Translations under genes and position numbers: made by a program
Assembly (NCBI RefSeq): GCF_000340215.1
Contig: NW_006921538.1
Coordinates: forward strand, 2,046,001-2,110,000
Length of the DNA: 64,000 nt
Reading direction: 5' to 3'
Source of the DNA: Pseudocercospora fijiensis CIRAD86
Lineage: Eukaryota > Ascomycota > Dothideomycetes > Mycosphaerellales > Mycosphaerellaceae
Shown here: in pieces, positions 46,901 through 59,567 of the stretch
How positions within the stretch are numbered: the stretch's first letter is position 1
Layout of the letters: each line of letters opens with the position of its first letter
The notes under the pieces: model-generated
The model's input: the letters and a program-made list of their open reading frames with translations, nothing else
The model's database searches: none
Told to the model about the DNA's origin: nothing

Positions 46901-49772
46901 ATTTGAGTAGCCAGAGCTTCAGACTGCCAGCCGGAAGCCACATAGCTCAGCGCTTCTCCGACCGTGAAATGGACCTCGGACTGCCGAATTTCGTGAAGTT
47001 TGTGCAGATGATCCTCGATACTCGAGAGATCTTCGCTGTCTTCTGGGAGAATCATCGAAAGCTGCCCCAGAGAGAGAATAGCAATCTCATTCCCGTCCTT
47101 CGCCTTTTGATACAGCTTTTCGGATACCTTCGCTACGCTTGAATACTCGCTAATTGTCTGGCTTTCGAGACAGCCAAACATACTCATTTGGCCGATCGCG
47201 ATATGGGTTGCTTCTTGCAGTAGGCCGTCTCCTCCATCTGTGAATGCCCTGAAGAGGACGCCAAGGTAGCTCGTCAACTGGTCAGAGGGTTGTCGTTCTT
47301 GCTTTCGATAGGCTGCTCTAGCATAGAAAAAGGACAGGGCGACGATCGACCCGTGGACGGCGCTTAAGGCAGCGCCGACGGCCGTGGCATATGTTTGGGA
47401 TACTTCCAAGAGCTGTGCAAGTTGTTGCTGGGCTCTTGCGCTTGGATGCGAAGCCAGGATGCCAAATGCGTGCGCTGCAGTCATGCGACAACCATGGTGA
47501 TTGGATTTGAGTAAGGTCAGGAGAAACTCGGTCCGTCCAACGTGCTTCTGGACAAGAACATCCGGACTGAGCGCCAAGAACTCCACCAAATGGTCTTCCG
47601 CAAATAAGCTCTTAGAGGACACGCACTCGAATAGAGCGTTCATCAGGACATCAACGAGGACTGGCTGCTGAGACGCAACGCTCTTTAGATGCGCTTTCCC
47701 AGCTCTTCTTGCTGGCATATCTGATTCGAGCATTGCATCGATCTTCTTCTCCCATTCGCTGTCGAGGTTAACAGCGATGCTTGCGTCACGAAAAGCTTCG
47801 TGGAACAGCATTCGCCGAGCGAAAGCTGTCATGGCAGGGAATGCAGACTCGTGAAGTTCTTTCGCTTTCTGAGCAATAACTGCCGCGTCGGAGCTCGTGA
47901 TGCTTGTCTGTCGGACGAAGAATTCGGAGATGACACCTTCGAAAGCGGGAAAGTCTAAGGCAGGGGCCGAGTCTACATTCGAGCCGTTCAACATGCGGTA
48001 CCAGTGTGGACTGAGACCACGCTCTCCCTCCTCACGGACTTCCGGTCTGTCAGAGGTGGCACCTATAGCCAGAATGTCCACCCATCGAGCTTTCACGGAG
48101 GCGTAGGGTAGACACCTGTTTGCGAATCTGACTGCGACATATCTTGTGCTCCGTAAACGTTGATGTTCCTCTAGGGAAGCTGAGTACCGCATTTGATCAA
48201 TCAGAAGGTCCTCGAGGACTTCTTGCTCGTGCCTCTCAAGCTCAAATCGTGTGCTCATGGCACCGAGAATAGTTGAAAGAGATTCTTCTATGCTCACCGT
48301 AATCGAGTTGCCAGAGGAATCGCGAGCTAATGAGTCGAACAACCAGCGAAGCAAGTCGAGAGAGGTGTGTTCACTTTCCACTAGTAGCGTCCGCGGCCCA
48401 GCCTTGGCCAGGAGGCCAATCACCTCGTACGCATATGCTCGAGAGACCAGATCCTCGCTCAAGCCCGGCTTGGGCCAACCCTGATTCTCGATGAAGTCTC
48501 GCAGTCGAGCAACCACTATCGGAGCAATAGCGTGCAAAGTCTCCCTCGATCCGTGTCGTGCAACAAAATTGATGTATTGAAATATAGCTGTCCGAAGCTT
48601 GGTAGCTTCTCTGCCGATGCTGTTCGTCCTGAGAGCGCGCGGTCAGCGACTTTTGCCCTGCTACAAGCAATTTACCAAAAACTTGTACATGCACAGAATA
48701 CGGATGCAAGCTTGGAGGGTAAGACTTACTCGGGAAGTCCGTTGGTCATCGCAGTATCGGCGCCTTCAGATGGTGCTGACTTCACGCCATCGTCAACCAT
48801 CCTCGTGATATTGTTGTCAAACGTAGTGCTTTTCATGGATTTGCCCAGGAGATTGAGAATCTTCAAACGAAGTGGAGCTTTCACTCGAGGTGCAGTACCC
48901 TCTCCAAAGTAGAGATTGAATAATTGCTTGACCAAGTACTCGTCCTCCAGATCAGTAGCCGGTAAGGCGCGCTTCATCATGTCGTCGCCTGGATCACCGA
49001 TCGACGAAGCCGGATCAGCAGAAGCAAATAGAGCAGGTAGGAAGCGCTCTGCATCATTGAAGAGCCCGCTAGCAAGTAATCTTGCACACAGAGCTTTTGT
49101 TTGCATGAGGTTCAATCCGCCTGCAGCTGGATTCCAAACGTCTGGCTTGCTGTCAACGTTGAAGAAGTCATGATCTTCTCTTGTAAGGCCCGGGCTTGGA
49201 GCAGCGTTCCCAGCCCGCTGTGGCGTGAACAGAATGAATTTGCCAAGCTTTGATACCAAATATCGAGCATCTTCATCGGAGATGTCGAGGGTCCGCCGCA
49301 ACTCCGCATCTTCTTTACTGCCACGCTGAGGTATCCGATACGAGCCCAATGCTCTCAGAAGCAAGTAAAAGATCTGAGGTGCTTGCGTGCCAGACTTGGC
49401 TATACCGTTTGCCACTATTGGCAGGAGCTCAGCCTTGTCCGCATTCGAAAGCCTCACGACACCCTGCTGGATATAGAGCAGGTCGAAGTGTCGAATTAGA
49501 GGGCTTTCTTGCTCCTTGAACTGCTTGATCAGAGCTGCAACCGGGAGCTGGATCGACTGCGGCTGCACTCGGGTGTTGACGTGCTGGCATATGGTAATGA
49601 CCTTTTTCCGAACGCTTTCATGTGGTGATGCAAGTTTCAAGAGCAGCGGAGCCAGGTACGTTTTGAGGATTGCTTCGAGCTTGCTGTCCGTATCCGTGAG
49701 CGCAATCCGCATCTCAACTTTGCCAACAAGAGTCAGCTCACGCTGTTCTGGCGATGGCTCGGAAGACGCCAT
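43979..49772 (-). CDS. ecm29: Proteasome adaptor/stabiliser Ecm29
   Basis: Four exons: 49772-48730, 48628-44794, 44710-44508 and 44426-43979. Introns of 101, 83 and 81 nt all have GT-AG ends and matching phases, giving 1,842 residues, the family length. The N-terminus SSEPSPEQRELTLVGKVEMR and the exon junction leading into REATKLRTAIFQYINFVARH are characteristic. The remainder is a HEAT-repeat solenoid (IEDHLHKLHEI, VRASAALLARTLTGVL, FVEVAQPFYQDQE). Ecm29 binds the 19S and 20S particles, tethers or inspects the 26S proteasome, and links it to other structures. A single uninterrupted coding exon covers about two thirds of the protein. It neighbours no other proteasome gene directly, but rpt4 lies 31 kb away on the same strand. 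Confidence 0.94.
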
Positions 49773-50229
49773 CGTGGCTTCGTGGTTCGTTTGATGGGAA
49801 GAGGGCGTTTATTGGAAGGTGTCCGGCTGGATCATGGTGCAGTGCAGTGAGCCAGGTGGCATGCGATGCTGGAGGGTGTGCTTGAGAGACGGAACGATGT
49901 CTCGTCGATGTTTGAGATGATGAGCAAAGGCAGCAGTGGCCACGAAATGTCATGTAATCTCGAATCGCCGAGAAACGCCAACGCCAGCGCCACGCATCAC
50001 GTGCTGATGTCGCTTGTTCCGAAGCACTTGGCATAGAATACTTGTATGCCTTGGCATCACAGATTGCAAGTGCTGATGCGCTGTCGACTGAAACGAGGTA
50101 CAAAGACAAAAGTAACTTGGCTAGATGTGAATTTGAACATGCTGAAGCGTGAAGTAATCTACAATGCCATGGTTCTTCTAATCAACCCACGATGCTACTA
50201 CGCTGCGCCACGCAATTCAGAGCGTTCAT
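49773..50229. other. ecm29 promoter region and 3' flank of the phiA-like gene
   Basis: 457 bp, normal composition. Contains no gene that I can support. Confidence 0.5.
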
Positions 50230-50853
50230 CTACAAATACTGCCATGCCTTGACGACGTCGTTGGCGAGCTGGTAAACGTGCCATGTAAAGCAGATGCAAC
50301 CTTCGCCTGCCTGTGATGCCTCCACACGACTCTGAGCCCAGATGCCGTACCCAGTGTTGAATTCATCGACTGGGCAAGCAAACCAATCCTTCCCCTCAAA
50401 CTGCAGCTTCGCATCGTACACATTCAAGAACCCATCGTACAGAGCAGGGCCGTTGGTCCGGCCAGAGTGTGCCGGGGTAAACCTCAGCTCACCGGCAAGT
50501 ATTCCAGCCGTCTGATCGCCCGCGGTGACATATGCCAGCTGGCCGCCTGGCACTTGAGTCAACAGCGGCAGCTGGGACTCTCCATTGAGGTATCCAAAGA
50601 TGGTCTGGTTCTTGTTCGCGGTCGCGCATGCATCTGCTGCTACTGAGTCTTCTGGGCAATATGTTGTGGTGTTCTTGCCGATCCAGAATTTTAGACCATT
50701 CGCGTTGATAAACATTTGGTGAATTGCTGTGCCTTCAGCAAGTGCTTGGCCCAGAAATGGCTGAGGAGAGCTGGTGCCGGCTTGAGGGACTGGCGCCGGC
50801 ATAGCTGCGGCGCTCGCAGCAGCGGCGAGGGTGATGGCGATGAAAGACTTCAT
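50230..50853 (-). CDS. Secreted phiA-like cell-wall protein
   Basis: Frame of 207 residues from ATG 50853; an upstream in-frame non-ATG extension is rejected because the signal peptide MKSFIAITLAAAASAAAMPA starts here. The mature part has the family pattern INANGLKFWIGKNTTTYCPE, a VPGGQLAYV strand and a C-terminal FACPVDEF. Aspergillus phiA is needed for phialide formation, and homologues include IgE-binding and wall proteins. Four or more cysteines fit disulphides. One N-glycosylation sequon (NTT) follows the FWIGK motif. It is expected in the cell wall or culture medium. The role here is inferred from similarity of the motifs only. Confidence 0.82.
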   Translation of the reverse strand: MKSFIAITLAAAASAAAMPAPVPQAGTSSPQPFLGQALAEGTAIHQMFINANGLKFWIGKNTTTYCPEDSVAADACATANKNQTIFGYLNGESQLPLLTQVPGGQLAYVTAGDQTAGILAGELRFTPAHSGRTNGPALYDGFLNVYDAKLQFEGKDWFACPVDEFNTGYGIWAQSRVEASQAGEGCICFTWHVYQLANDVVKAWQYL

Positions 50854-51400
50854 TGTGATCGGTGGATGTTTTTGCAACGTTCGTTGGAATCTTCTCCGAA
50901 GTGGTCGGCGGGATGTGTACAATGCTGAAGGTTGTTGCTGGACACTGAGGTCAATGATGATTACGTCCTTACCTGTTCTCTTATATGCCCGTGCTATTCA
51001 TGGATCATTTCTATTTTTCGGTCGTGGCAATAATGCACATATGACATATGACCCAAAGACTCGTATAAAAGTCATTCCTGGTGACAAGACGAGAGCGGCG
51101 TGGCGCTGTTCCGCCGGAAGCAGGAGTGATGACTGCCGCGAGGCAAACAACCCGCCAGAAAGTACCACATCCTCGTATTTTGAGACCTATCGGTGTAACG
51201 TGTGCAAGGAGGACTTCGCAATGCTACCCCCTCCGTTAGCGCAGTAGGAAGGGCCGCTGCCGGGCCCAAATTTAATACCGCATGCACGGACTTTTGACCC
51301 CCACGCTCGTTGCGAAGGGCAACCTGCTATAGAATACGGAGGTAGGTGAATGAATTGGACGAGATTTACGACATATACGTCACTTTTGACACACATTCAT
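50854..51400. other. Promoter region of the phiA-like gene up to the repeat boundary
   Basis: Normal composition. No gene seen. The second repeat block begins close to 51,400. Confidence 0.55.
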
Positions 51401-52209
51401 TCGCAACGCTTTTAAAAACAAAGATGCTAATAGCCTCCGGCGGAAGGGGCCTATATCTCGCGTAGAATAGCACCCCTACGCCTCGAGCATACCTTACGGG
51501 CAGCGCCTCCCCTCCCTTCGGGGGGTCCCCTCCGCCCGACGGTCTCGGCTAGCAGGGGCCCCTACCATTCTTTGCCCCGGAGTAGAGAGAGAGGGCGGAG
51601 TAGAGGGGGAGGGCGGAGCAGAGGGGGAGGGCGGAGCGGACAAAAATAGCGACAGCGAGGTCAAATTTCCCGGCTAAAATGCCGGAAAGGGACCCCTACG
51701 CGAGATATATATACCGCGTCTGCGATATATATCGTCCTACGCGTTAAAATTAGTAGTAGATAGAGGGAGGGACGGTACTTACAATAGCGAGGTTAATATA
51801 GGAGAGAGAAAGAACGCGACCGGAAGATATATATATATATACCGAGAAGTAAACAAACCTTAAACAAACATCCTATTTAGGAACGCTAGTCGTACGGTAT
51901 TAAATGTGCGTCCCCGCTACTAGCTATTTCCGGCAGACGCTAAACGACGGTGTTATATATAAGGAGAATAGAGTAGGTCTACTAGAACCGGAGATTACGA
52001 GACATAGATTCTATTATTAGCACCTTCTACTGTTTTAAATCTTAGTAAACAAACTACGCGTTTCCTCTCGCCTTTACTACCCTCTAACCTCGCTATTATA
52101 TACTATAATAATAAAGCTAAAGCCTACGTATAGTATAGCAATATCGCTTAATTTAAGGTATTATTATCTACTACGACCGCCGCCGCCGCCGCCGCCGCCG
52201 CCGCCCTAT
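51401..52209. repeat. Repeat DNA with GC-rich tandem units and (CCG)n
   Basis: CA/TG-poor like the rest of the block but locally GC-rich. Around 51,585-51,640 it has direct repeats of about 21 bp built on GGCGGAGtAGAGGGGGAG, and 52176-52206 is a pure CCG/CGC tract of about ten units. Confidence 0.65.
51452..51709. mobile_element. Possible small inverted-repeat element (about 258 bp)
   Basis: A 14-bp perfect inverted repeat, TATATCTCGCGTAG at 51452-51465 and its complement at 51696-51709, bounds a GC-rich insert with its own hairpins (for example CGGCTAAAATGCCG). No clear target duplication is seen, so mobility is not shown. Confidence 0.4.
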
Positions 52210-55080
52210 TCTACGCGTTTCTCGACCTCTTACTACTATTACTACGCGTTACTTAAGTAAGTAAATACTACGGCATAGACGACGTATCTTATAGCAACTA
52301 ATTATAGGAGCTTATCGGTACAGTTGCTATCTAATATAGCTATAGAAGTAATAGTGCTAGCGGCACCTAAAGGCCGAGTAACTAAACCTCTATAACTAGC
52401 TTAGCGACTAAGAGGGCAATAATAGGGTCTATAGCCGCCTATATTCGAGACAACTACTTAGTAAGTGCTTTATCGGCTATATCGTCGTCTATACTATTAG
52501 CTAACTCTTTATAGAGGTTATAGAAGCGTTCTCGGATATTAAATACCTACTCCTTTATCTCGATAGTACGTCGCTCTAGTCTTATTATTATCTCCGGCTC
52601 TAGGTTAATAATAATACGCTCTCGAGTAAAGTATAACTCGAAGCCGCTCTTTTACTAATCCTATATCTACGTAGTATAGTCTTCGGCCGAGAGATTATTA
52701 TAGAGCTTGTTCCACATATAGATATAGCGGCATATAATCTAATACTTCTAGTAGAAGGCGCACTTAGAGAAATTATAGTTATTAAGGTCTCTAATATTGC
52801 TAGTATTAAATTCTAGCTTACCGAGCGTAATCTCGCTAGCAATAAGTACCTAGATTAGACCCCGCAGTAGTTCGGGTTAGTTTGGTTTAGTTTGCTAAGC
52901 CGAAATTCTAGTTGAGTTTAGTTTAGTTTGCTAAGGAACCGGTATACGGACCGGTTTGCCGGCTACGTGCCGGCTACAGACAAAAACCTAACCTAAAATA
53001 CGTCTAAATAGCCCGAAACATAGATGCAATTATATAGCGTATATAATATAGGGCCCCCGAGGGCCTCCGGACCCGATCCGAGGTCGTCCGACCGTCGTTA
53101 TATATCGTCGTATATCGTCGTAGTTTAGTTAGATTTTCTCGGAAACTAGCTTAGACTAGCGGGGTAAAAAACTAAACCGGAACTAAACCGGAGGGGTACC
53201 GCTAAGAAACCAAACTATATACGTTTTATAGTTCGCAAACCGAACTACTACGGGGTCTAGCCTAGATAGGGTAAGGAAGCGGCTTTAACTATTTATTAGA
53301 GTAGACAGTTAGGTATATCTTTAAGCGGAAGCTATAAAAGGTAATATTAGCCCTATAGTCGAAGCTATTCGCTACGTTATCGACGTAGATAGCAATGCCC
53401 TTTAGTAAGAACGCTACTATAGCGCGTTTAAGGTCCCCCTTCTTTAGATAAGAATATAGGCTTTCTAATAGATTAGTAGTCTTAATCTATCTATATAGAG
53501 GTAAGTGTTCTTATACAAAATTAGCCTATATTCGCTTAGTCTTAATAAACTCGTTCTTAATATATTTAAGCTGTTCTCGCTTAGGTTAGCCGTAGAGGTC
53601 GCGCGGAAGGATATTAATAGCTTTATTTATCGAGTCGTTATAACTAGGCTCCGTTCTTCTAAATTTTAATATAACTAGTATATAATCTAGAGTCTTCTTA
53701 TATTTATCGGCCTTAAAGCGCTCGCGGAGTATAGTATCGACGTACTTATAGTAGAGATAATAAGTAACTTCTATCTCGCCTATAATAAGGCCTAGAATCG
53801 CGATTTTAACCGCCCGCTATTTAGCTCCGCTATCGTCTATAACCTAGTACCTAGAAGTCTACCGTATACTATTTTCTTAATACTATCTCTTAACGATAAG
53901 TATATATAGTAATATAATATCGCCGTCTTCGTATTCCGTAGACCGTAAGAAAATAGAAGGGGTAGCGCTAAGAACCGGTAGTATCGCGTACTATAATAGT
54001 AAATAGCTTCTAACCTAAGAAATTCGTCTTATAAGTCGAATCTATTAAACAAAGCCGCCTATATTTTTGTAGAAGCTCTAGTCTTTTAGGTTTAGTAAAT
54101 ACGTATCTAATAGTATCGGCGCTACTTTAATAATGCTTAGTTTCGACGTATTCGTATAGGTATTATACTATTGTTATTATAAGTTAGTATTCGAGGAAGA
54201 TTCTAAATACGGAAAATAGAGAGGATAATATCTAAGAAAGGGTAGTCCCGTACCGATTAGCTACTTAGAGGATACGCTAAGACATATACTAAACCGCTTT
54301 TAAAAGCTTAGTAGTAATACCTCTAATTCTTAATACTTCGAGGAAATAATAACTTATACTCTAATAACTAATCTCTTAACTCTAATAACTATACCGAGGT
54401 ACTTAATCGACCGCTAGTATACCGAATATTAGGGTATACTTTGCGGAAGCCTCGAGCGCTATTAAGAACGTATATTTGCTTAAAGCTAAGGCCTCCGGAA
54501 GCCTTAAGGACCTTATATTGCCTAGGGGCGTTTTTGCCTATTATATTGTCCTTTACCTCCGCCGCCCTATAGCCCTTTTACCTCTCCTTACTAACTACCT
54601 TCCGCTAGAAGGAATTCAACTTGTTACGGTTAGAAACCTCGAGAGAATAGTTATAAGGCGCCTAATCCCTACTTTAGTACGAAAACTAGTATTTAACCGG
54701 TTTAATACGCTTAAACTCCTTCTTGCTATTCTTAACGAGGTTGCTAGTAGGATTAGTCTCGTTATAGGGCTTATATAATACCTTAACCTTTAGTCGCGCC
54801 TTATAGAGGTTACGGTCCTTATTAGTATTACGAAGCCTCTTATTATTTAACTTCTTCGACTTGTTAGCCTATAAGGCGTACTATTTGCAACTAAGGCGAT
54901 ATTTAAAGCTAAAGATACGTATATACTTAGAGGCGGACATAAGGTAAGCGCTATTAGCATACTATACGTTATTAATTAACGGCTAGTAAGTGCTTCTATT
55001 GTCCTTACTAACCTAGAAGGGCTCTAGCCGCAATTTAAATAGCAGTTATTGCTACGAAGCGATATTAGCTAGAATAGGTA
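52210..55080. repeat. RIP-degraded transposon relic interrupted by a MITE
   Basis: AT-rich, stop-riddled DNA. Minus-strand translation still gives protein-like stretches around the MITE (ERRTIEIKE and FNIRERFYNLYKELANSIDD near 52,500; KREQLKYIKNEFIKTKRI near 53,560; KGIAIYVDNVANSFDYRANI near 53,370), suggesting a former transposase. I cannot assign a superfamily. A 100-codon open frame on the plus strand at 54476 begins without ATG and is probably chance. Confidence 0.5.
52856..53259. mobile_element. hAT-like MITE, 404 bp
   Basis: Terminal inverted repeats TAGACCCCGCAGTAGTTCGG and CCGAACTACTACGGGGTCTA match at 19 of 20 positions. Both flanks carry an 8-bp target duplication, acctagat (52848-52855) and gcctagat (53260-53267), with one A/G difference. 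It has no coding capacity. The 8-bp duplication and TAG termini fit non-autonomous hAT elements. It sits inside the older relic, so it inserted after that element. Confidence 0.8.
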
Positions 55081-55271
55081 TGTTAGAGGCTACACGTAAT
55101 TAGTATGTAACTAGCTCGAGTAAAGCTAGGGTCCTAATGCCTTAGGCAGGGCTTAGCGCTTAGCGTTAGGCTAACTAGCCTACCTTCCTCCCTCTCCTCT
55201 AAGATCTCTATCGAATACTACACTAATTTACTACTACCCTATCTACCTGCTAATATAACCCTTCTTATATA
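55081..55271 (+). repeat. E3 5' LTR
   Basis: Starts TGTTAGAGGC and ends TTATATA (CA changed to TA). Contains ATCGAATACT at 55210-55219, whose reverse complement AGTATTCGAT occupies 55271-55280, at the LTR edge, as self-priming site. Confidence 0.88.
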
Positions 55272-57478
55272 GTATTCGATCTACCCTTTAAGGGCAGCAG
55301 CTAGATAGTCCTTATTTCAAGCTTTTAGCGGTATAGCTACGAACAAGACTAATTTAACTATATTGCGCCCGAAGAACGGGACCTATACGTACTATTCTAC
55401 TTAAACAACCGTACTAATTATTAAGCAAGGCCTTCTATACGGCCTATTACACCGAGTTAATCGTACTAGACCGATATCTACTAATTCCGCTATATCCGCA
55501 TTATAGGGGCCTATAATACATTATTAGTATTACCCCTTACAATAGCTAGCTCTTTACGAAAGTAACGAAACAACAACCGTAGTGCCGCTAGCAGCGCTAG
55601 TAATAATAACACTAGTAGTACAGAGCCTATTAATAAAGAACCTATAATTCTAGATAATAATCTAGAATTGCCTATTAACGACATTCTTAACAATATTGTT
55701 AATCGTCGATATAGCTAACTAGCCTTTAGCCCCTAGCTAATAGCAAGACTTTAAGAAGCTACTTAAAGTAGGCTTACTACCCTGCGTTAGGAACAATAGC
55801 TAAAGGATAACCTCCTCGAGATTCGCCGCCTCTAGGAGTCTCTAATAACTACTGCTAAACTAATAGTAGGGCCTTCCTTACTACCTATTTAAAAGAAGGA
55901 TGCTAAACTTAAGGATTGCACCGTATTTAATAGCTCTAGTCGAAAGCAATACAACGACTGTATTCGTAACTATAAGCTTAACTAGCGCAATGCACTAAGG
56001 GCTCTTCTAAACGACTACTTATTAGTCGTCTATGCTATATAGTACATTAATAGCGACCTAAAACGCACTAAGGATAACTATTTTAACTCCCTTAACGATT
56101 AGACCGCTATTTAAAAGCAAACCTATAAAACTATTATATTAGACACCCTTAGAAACCCTATACTAAGGCAACAATACGCTTAGGACTAGTACCTTCGAGC
56201 TAAACAAAAGACTAACTAGTCGGCCCGCTTATTTAAAGCCTATTTAAAGACCCTCGAAGATAACCTTCCGGCTAAGACCGATTCTGTATAGATCTCCGAA
56301 ATACGCCCTAAATTGAGGTAGGAACTTATCCTTAAACTAGACCGCCGCCGTATGTTTAAATAGGCTAATCTTATACGCATTTAATTTATAATTAAAGTAG
56401 AAACTGTAGAGCGTATAGTATAGCTATAGCAACGGTTAGAATCTAAGATACGACTAGCTACTACCTATAGCCGTAGTAGAAACTAAGAAAACTAAGGAAG
56501 TACTCCCTAAACGAATACTGCTAATAATAGAAACAGTAACGACTACTAACGTAGAAGAGGCAGGGGCCGATACTACGGTAGAAACCCCTAGCGCGGAAGA
56601 GGACAAGGAAGGGGCTTATTTCTATATGCCCCTAATCGCTCGTCTAATTCTAGCACTAATTCGAGCGGACCTAGCAGTGCCCTAACTAGATACAAGTGCT
56701 TTAATTGTAATAGTACTACTTATTTACTAGGCTAATATAATAAGCCTCGAGACTAGGCCCGAGTCGACCGTACTACCGCTAAGCACCGAAAAGCCCTTTT
56801 AGTAGCTAACGCTACCCCTATAGGCTAACCTTCGAAAAAAGAATAAGCGCCGCACTAACTATTAGCCTCGTACGGCGTAAGACTATCGATATTGTGCTAG
56901 CTATTACACGTACCTGTCTCGTAGGGGATATATATAGCAATAATTATAAAACTAAGGTTACGCTAGACCTAGGAAATTCAGTTAGTACCCTTATTAACTA
57001 TCGCCTAGCTAAGTAATTAGACCTCCGACAATTGCCTAGGACTAACCTACTAACCCTTGCCTAGTTTAATAACGCTCGGCACTTAACCTATAGAGCTTAC
57101 TATATTTATATAGCCCTAAGAGACGACCTCGGCAATAAGCGCCTACTAAACTTTACTACCTACGCGGTAGATATAGACAACCTTCCCTCCGATATTATTA
57201 TTAGCAACCCTATTCTTAAGTACTACGCTATAGCTATAGACTTAGGTATCCAAAAGTAGCGATTTAGAATCGCTAGGAAAGAAGACATTAAATATATTAA
57301 TATTAGCGAGTGCCCTAATAATATTAGGGTCCTATTTATCGGCAACCTAATACCTGCCTTAGCTAATCTAACTGCCGACCTGCTCGGTAGTAATAACGAT
57401 AAACCTGTGCCCCCTAATAGTATAGACCCTAATTAGCTTGCTCGTATACTAGAGCCTATTCGAGAAACCTATATTAAT

Positions 57479-57886
57479 ATGTTTAAACACTACTTAGTAT
57501 CGACATTGCCTATATTTAAAGAGACGGATTATAAGATTAATATAATAGAAGGCAAAGAGGTTCCTTTCGGGCCGCTCTATAACCTTAGTAAGCGTAAGCT
57601 TGCTATATTGCGTAAGTACCTAGAGGAAAACCTAGCTAATAGTCGTATTCGGTATAGTAATAGCCCTGCTAGTGCACCTATCCTGTTTGTACTAAAGAAG
57701 GATAGTAGCCTACGCCTATATATCGATTATCGTAGGCTTAATACTGTTACTATTAAGGACCGTTGTCTACTCCCGCTTATTAACGAGACCCTCGATCGCC
57801 TTTCTAGCGCCTATTTCTATACTACGTTAGACATTAAGGATGCGTACTACTACTATCGTATCTGTATTCGCAAGGGCGATAAATAG
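57479..57886 (+). pseudogene. E3 reverse transcriptase fragment
   Basis: Open stretch of 135 codons in the RT N-terminal part: [49 protein letters not shown]. It ends at a TAG where related proteins have Trp. The sequence after the stop continues in RT order to the YLDN motif near 58,030. Confidence 0.85.
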
Positions 57887-59367
57887 AAAACAGCCTTCCG
57901 CACTCGTTATAGCTATTTCGAGTATTTAGTTATACTATTTAGGCTAGCTAATGCCCCTATAACATTCTAGTCCTATATTAATCGGGCCTTATTAGGCCTA
58001 CTAGACTACCTCTATATAGTTTACCTAGATAATATCTAAGTCTATACGCATTTACCTAACATTGCAGAGCACTAGGCTACGGTACGTAAGGTACTTAACC
58101 GCCTACGGGCCTATAGACTATATTATAAGCCTTCTAAATATACCTTTGCTGCTAAAGAGGTAGCCTTCCTTAGCTTCCTCGTATCGACTAAGGGTGTTAA
58201 GGCTAATCCTAATCGGATTAAGACTATTACTAAGTAGCTAATATCTACTAGTATTAAGGAGCTTTAATTATTCCTAGTTTTTCTAAACTTCTACCGTCGA
58301 TTTATCGAAGGGTATTTACGGCACGTAATGCCCCTAACTAAGCTTACTAAAACTAAGGCCAATCTATCTAGAGAGTTTAAATAGACTAATAAAGTATAAG
58401 CCGCTTTTAATAGTTTAAAGCAACGCTTTACTAAAGTCCCCTTATTACACTATTTCGTACTAAGCAAACTAATCCGTATTAAGACTAACGCTTTATAGTT
58501 TGCTATATTAGCTATTATATTATAACAATCGGACAAGGACTATTATTAGCACCTAATTGCCTTCTTCTTACGGAAGATAATTAATACTAAGCGTCGCTAC
58601 GAGACCTACGAGCAAGAGCTCTTAGCTATTATAGAGGCCTTTAAGCACTAGCGCTACTATCTCGATAGCGTATAGTATACTATTTAGGTCTATAGACTCT
58701 ATACGGACTATAACAACCTCCGTAGAATTACGAAGGTTACTAGGGTTATAGGTCGATAGGCTAGATAGGCCGTCTACCTCGCCGGGTTCGATTTTAATAT
58801 ACTATATCGGCTAGACGTAAGTAACCCTACTAATAGCCTATCGAGGCGACCTAATTATAATAGCGAGACTTAGTATATTAATTTATTGTTTCTAACCCTA
58901 TAGTATAAGATTGCTATAGCCCGTATCGTTAATAAGTAAGCGTAGAATAAGCGGCTTACCGGACTCCGCGACGGCTTAAAGCATATTAATGCTCTTACTA
59001 TATTAATAGTGCGTATTAAGGATACAGATAGGAAGAGTTATAATAACTCCCTAGTCGATATCGCTATATATAGTAACAGCGATTAAAGCACTACTGCAGT
59101 TAATCCGGCTACTAGTGCTATTAGATATATATAATACGTACCTTGTTTAATAGCGAGGGTGCTATTAAATAACCTTGCAAATAGGGATAGTTAATCGTTT
59201 ATAGATAAGCTATTACGTACTTAGCAGAGGGACGCCTTTGCTATCGAACGTATTAATAGGCTTGTAAGTAGGCGAAAGACTCGATCTAGTAAGAGTAACA
59301 ATTAGTCGATCGACGATAAAGGTTACTTAAAGTTTAAAGGCAGATACTATATCCCCGCTAAACATTC

Positions 59368-59567
59368 TGTTAGGACTAAAGAGGTTACACGTAATTAGCC
59401 TGTAACTAGGCTCGAGTAAAGCTAGGGTCTTAATGCCTTAGGCAGGGCTTAGCGCTTAGCGTTAGGCTAACTAGCCTACCTTCCTCCCTCTTCTCTTAGA
59501 TCTCTATCGAATACTATACTAATTCACTACTACCCTATCTACCTGCTAATATAACCCTTCTTATACA
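59368..59567 (+). repeat. E4 5' LTR
   Basis: Starts TGTTAG and ends TTATACA. Contains ATCGAATACT (59506-59515), exactly complementary to AGTATTCGAT at 59567-59576. An extra GACTAAAG follows TGTTAG compared with the other copies. Confidence 0.82.

Larger units (their letters stand above)
55081..59367 (+). mobile_element. E3: E1-family chromovirus copy, truncated by E4
   Basis: A 191-bp 5' LTR (55081-55271), then gag, protease, RT (from about 57,479), RNase H and the start of integrase, colinear with E1 and E4. The match stops in the integrase zinc domain at 59,367, where the E4 LTR begins. The 3' part should resume beyond the right edge. RT catalytic motif reads YLDN. Frames are full of TAG and TAA. 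Confidence 0.88.

Noticed and set aside
54476..54778. 100-codon open frame in the repeat block
   Set aside because: Starts at a non-ATG codon in RIP-mutated DNA and shows no family; treated as part of the relic.
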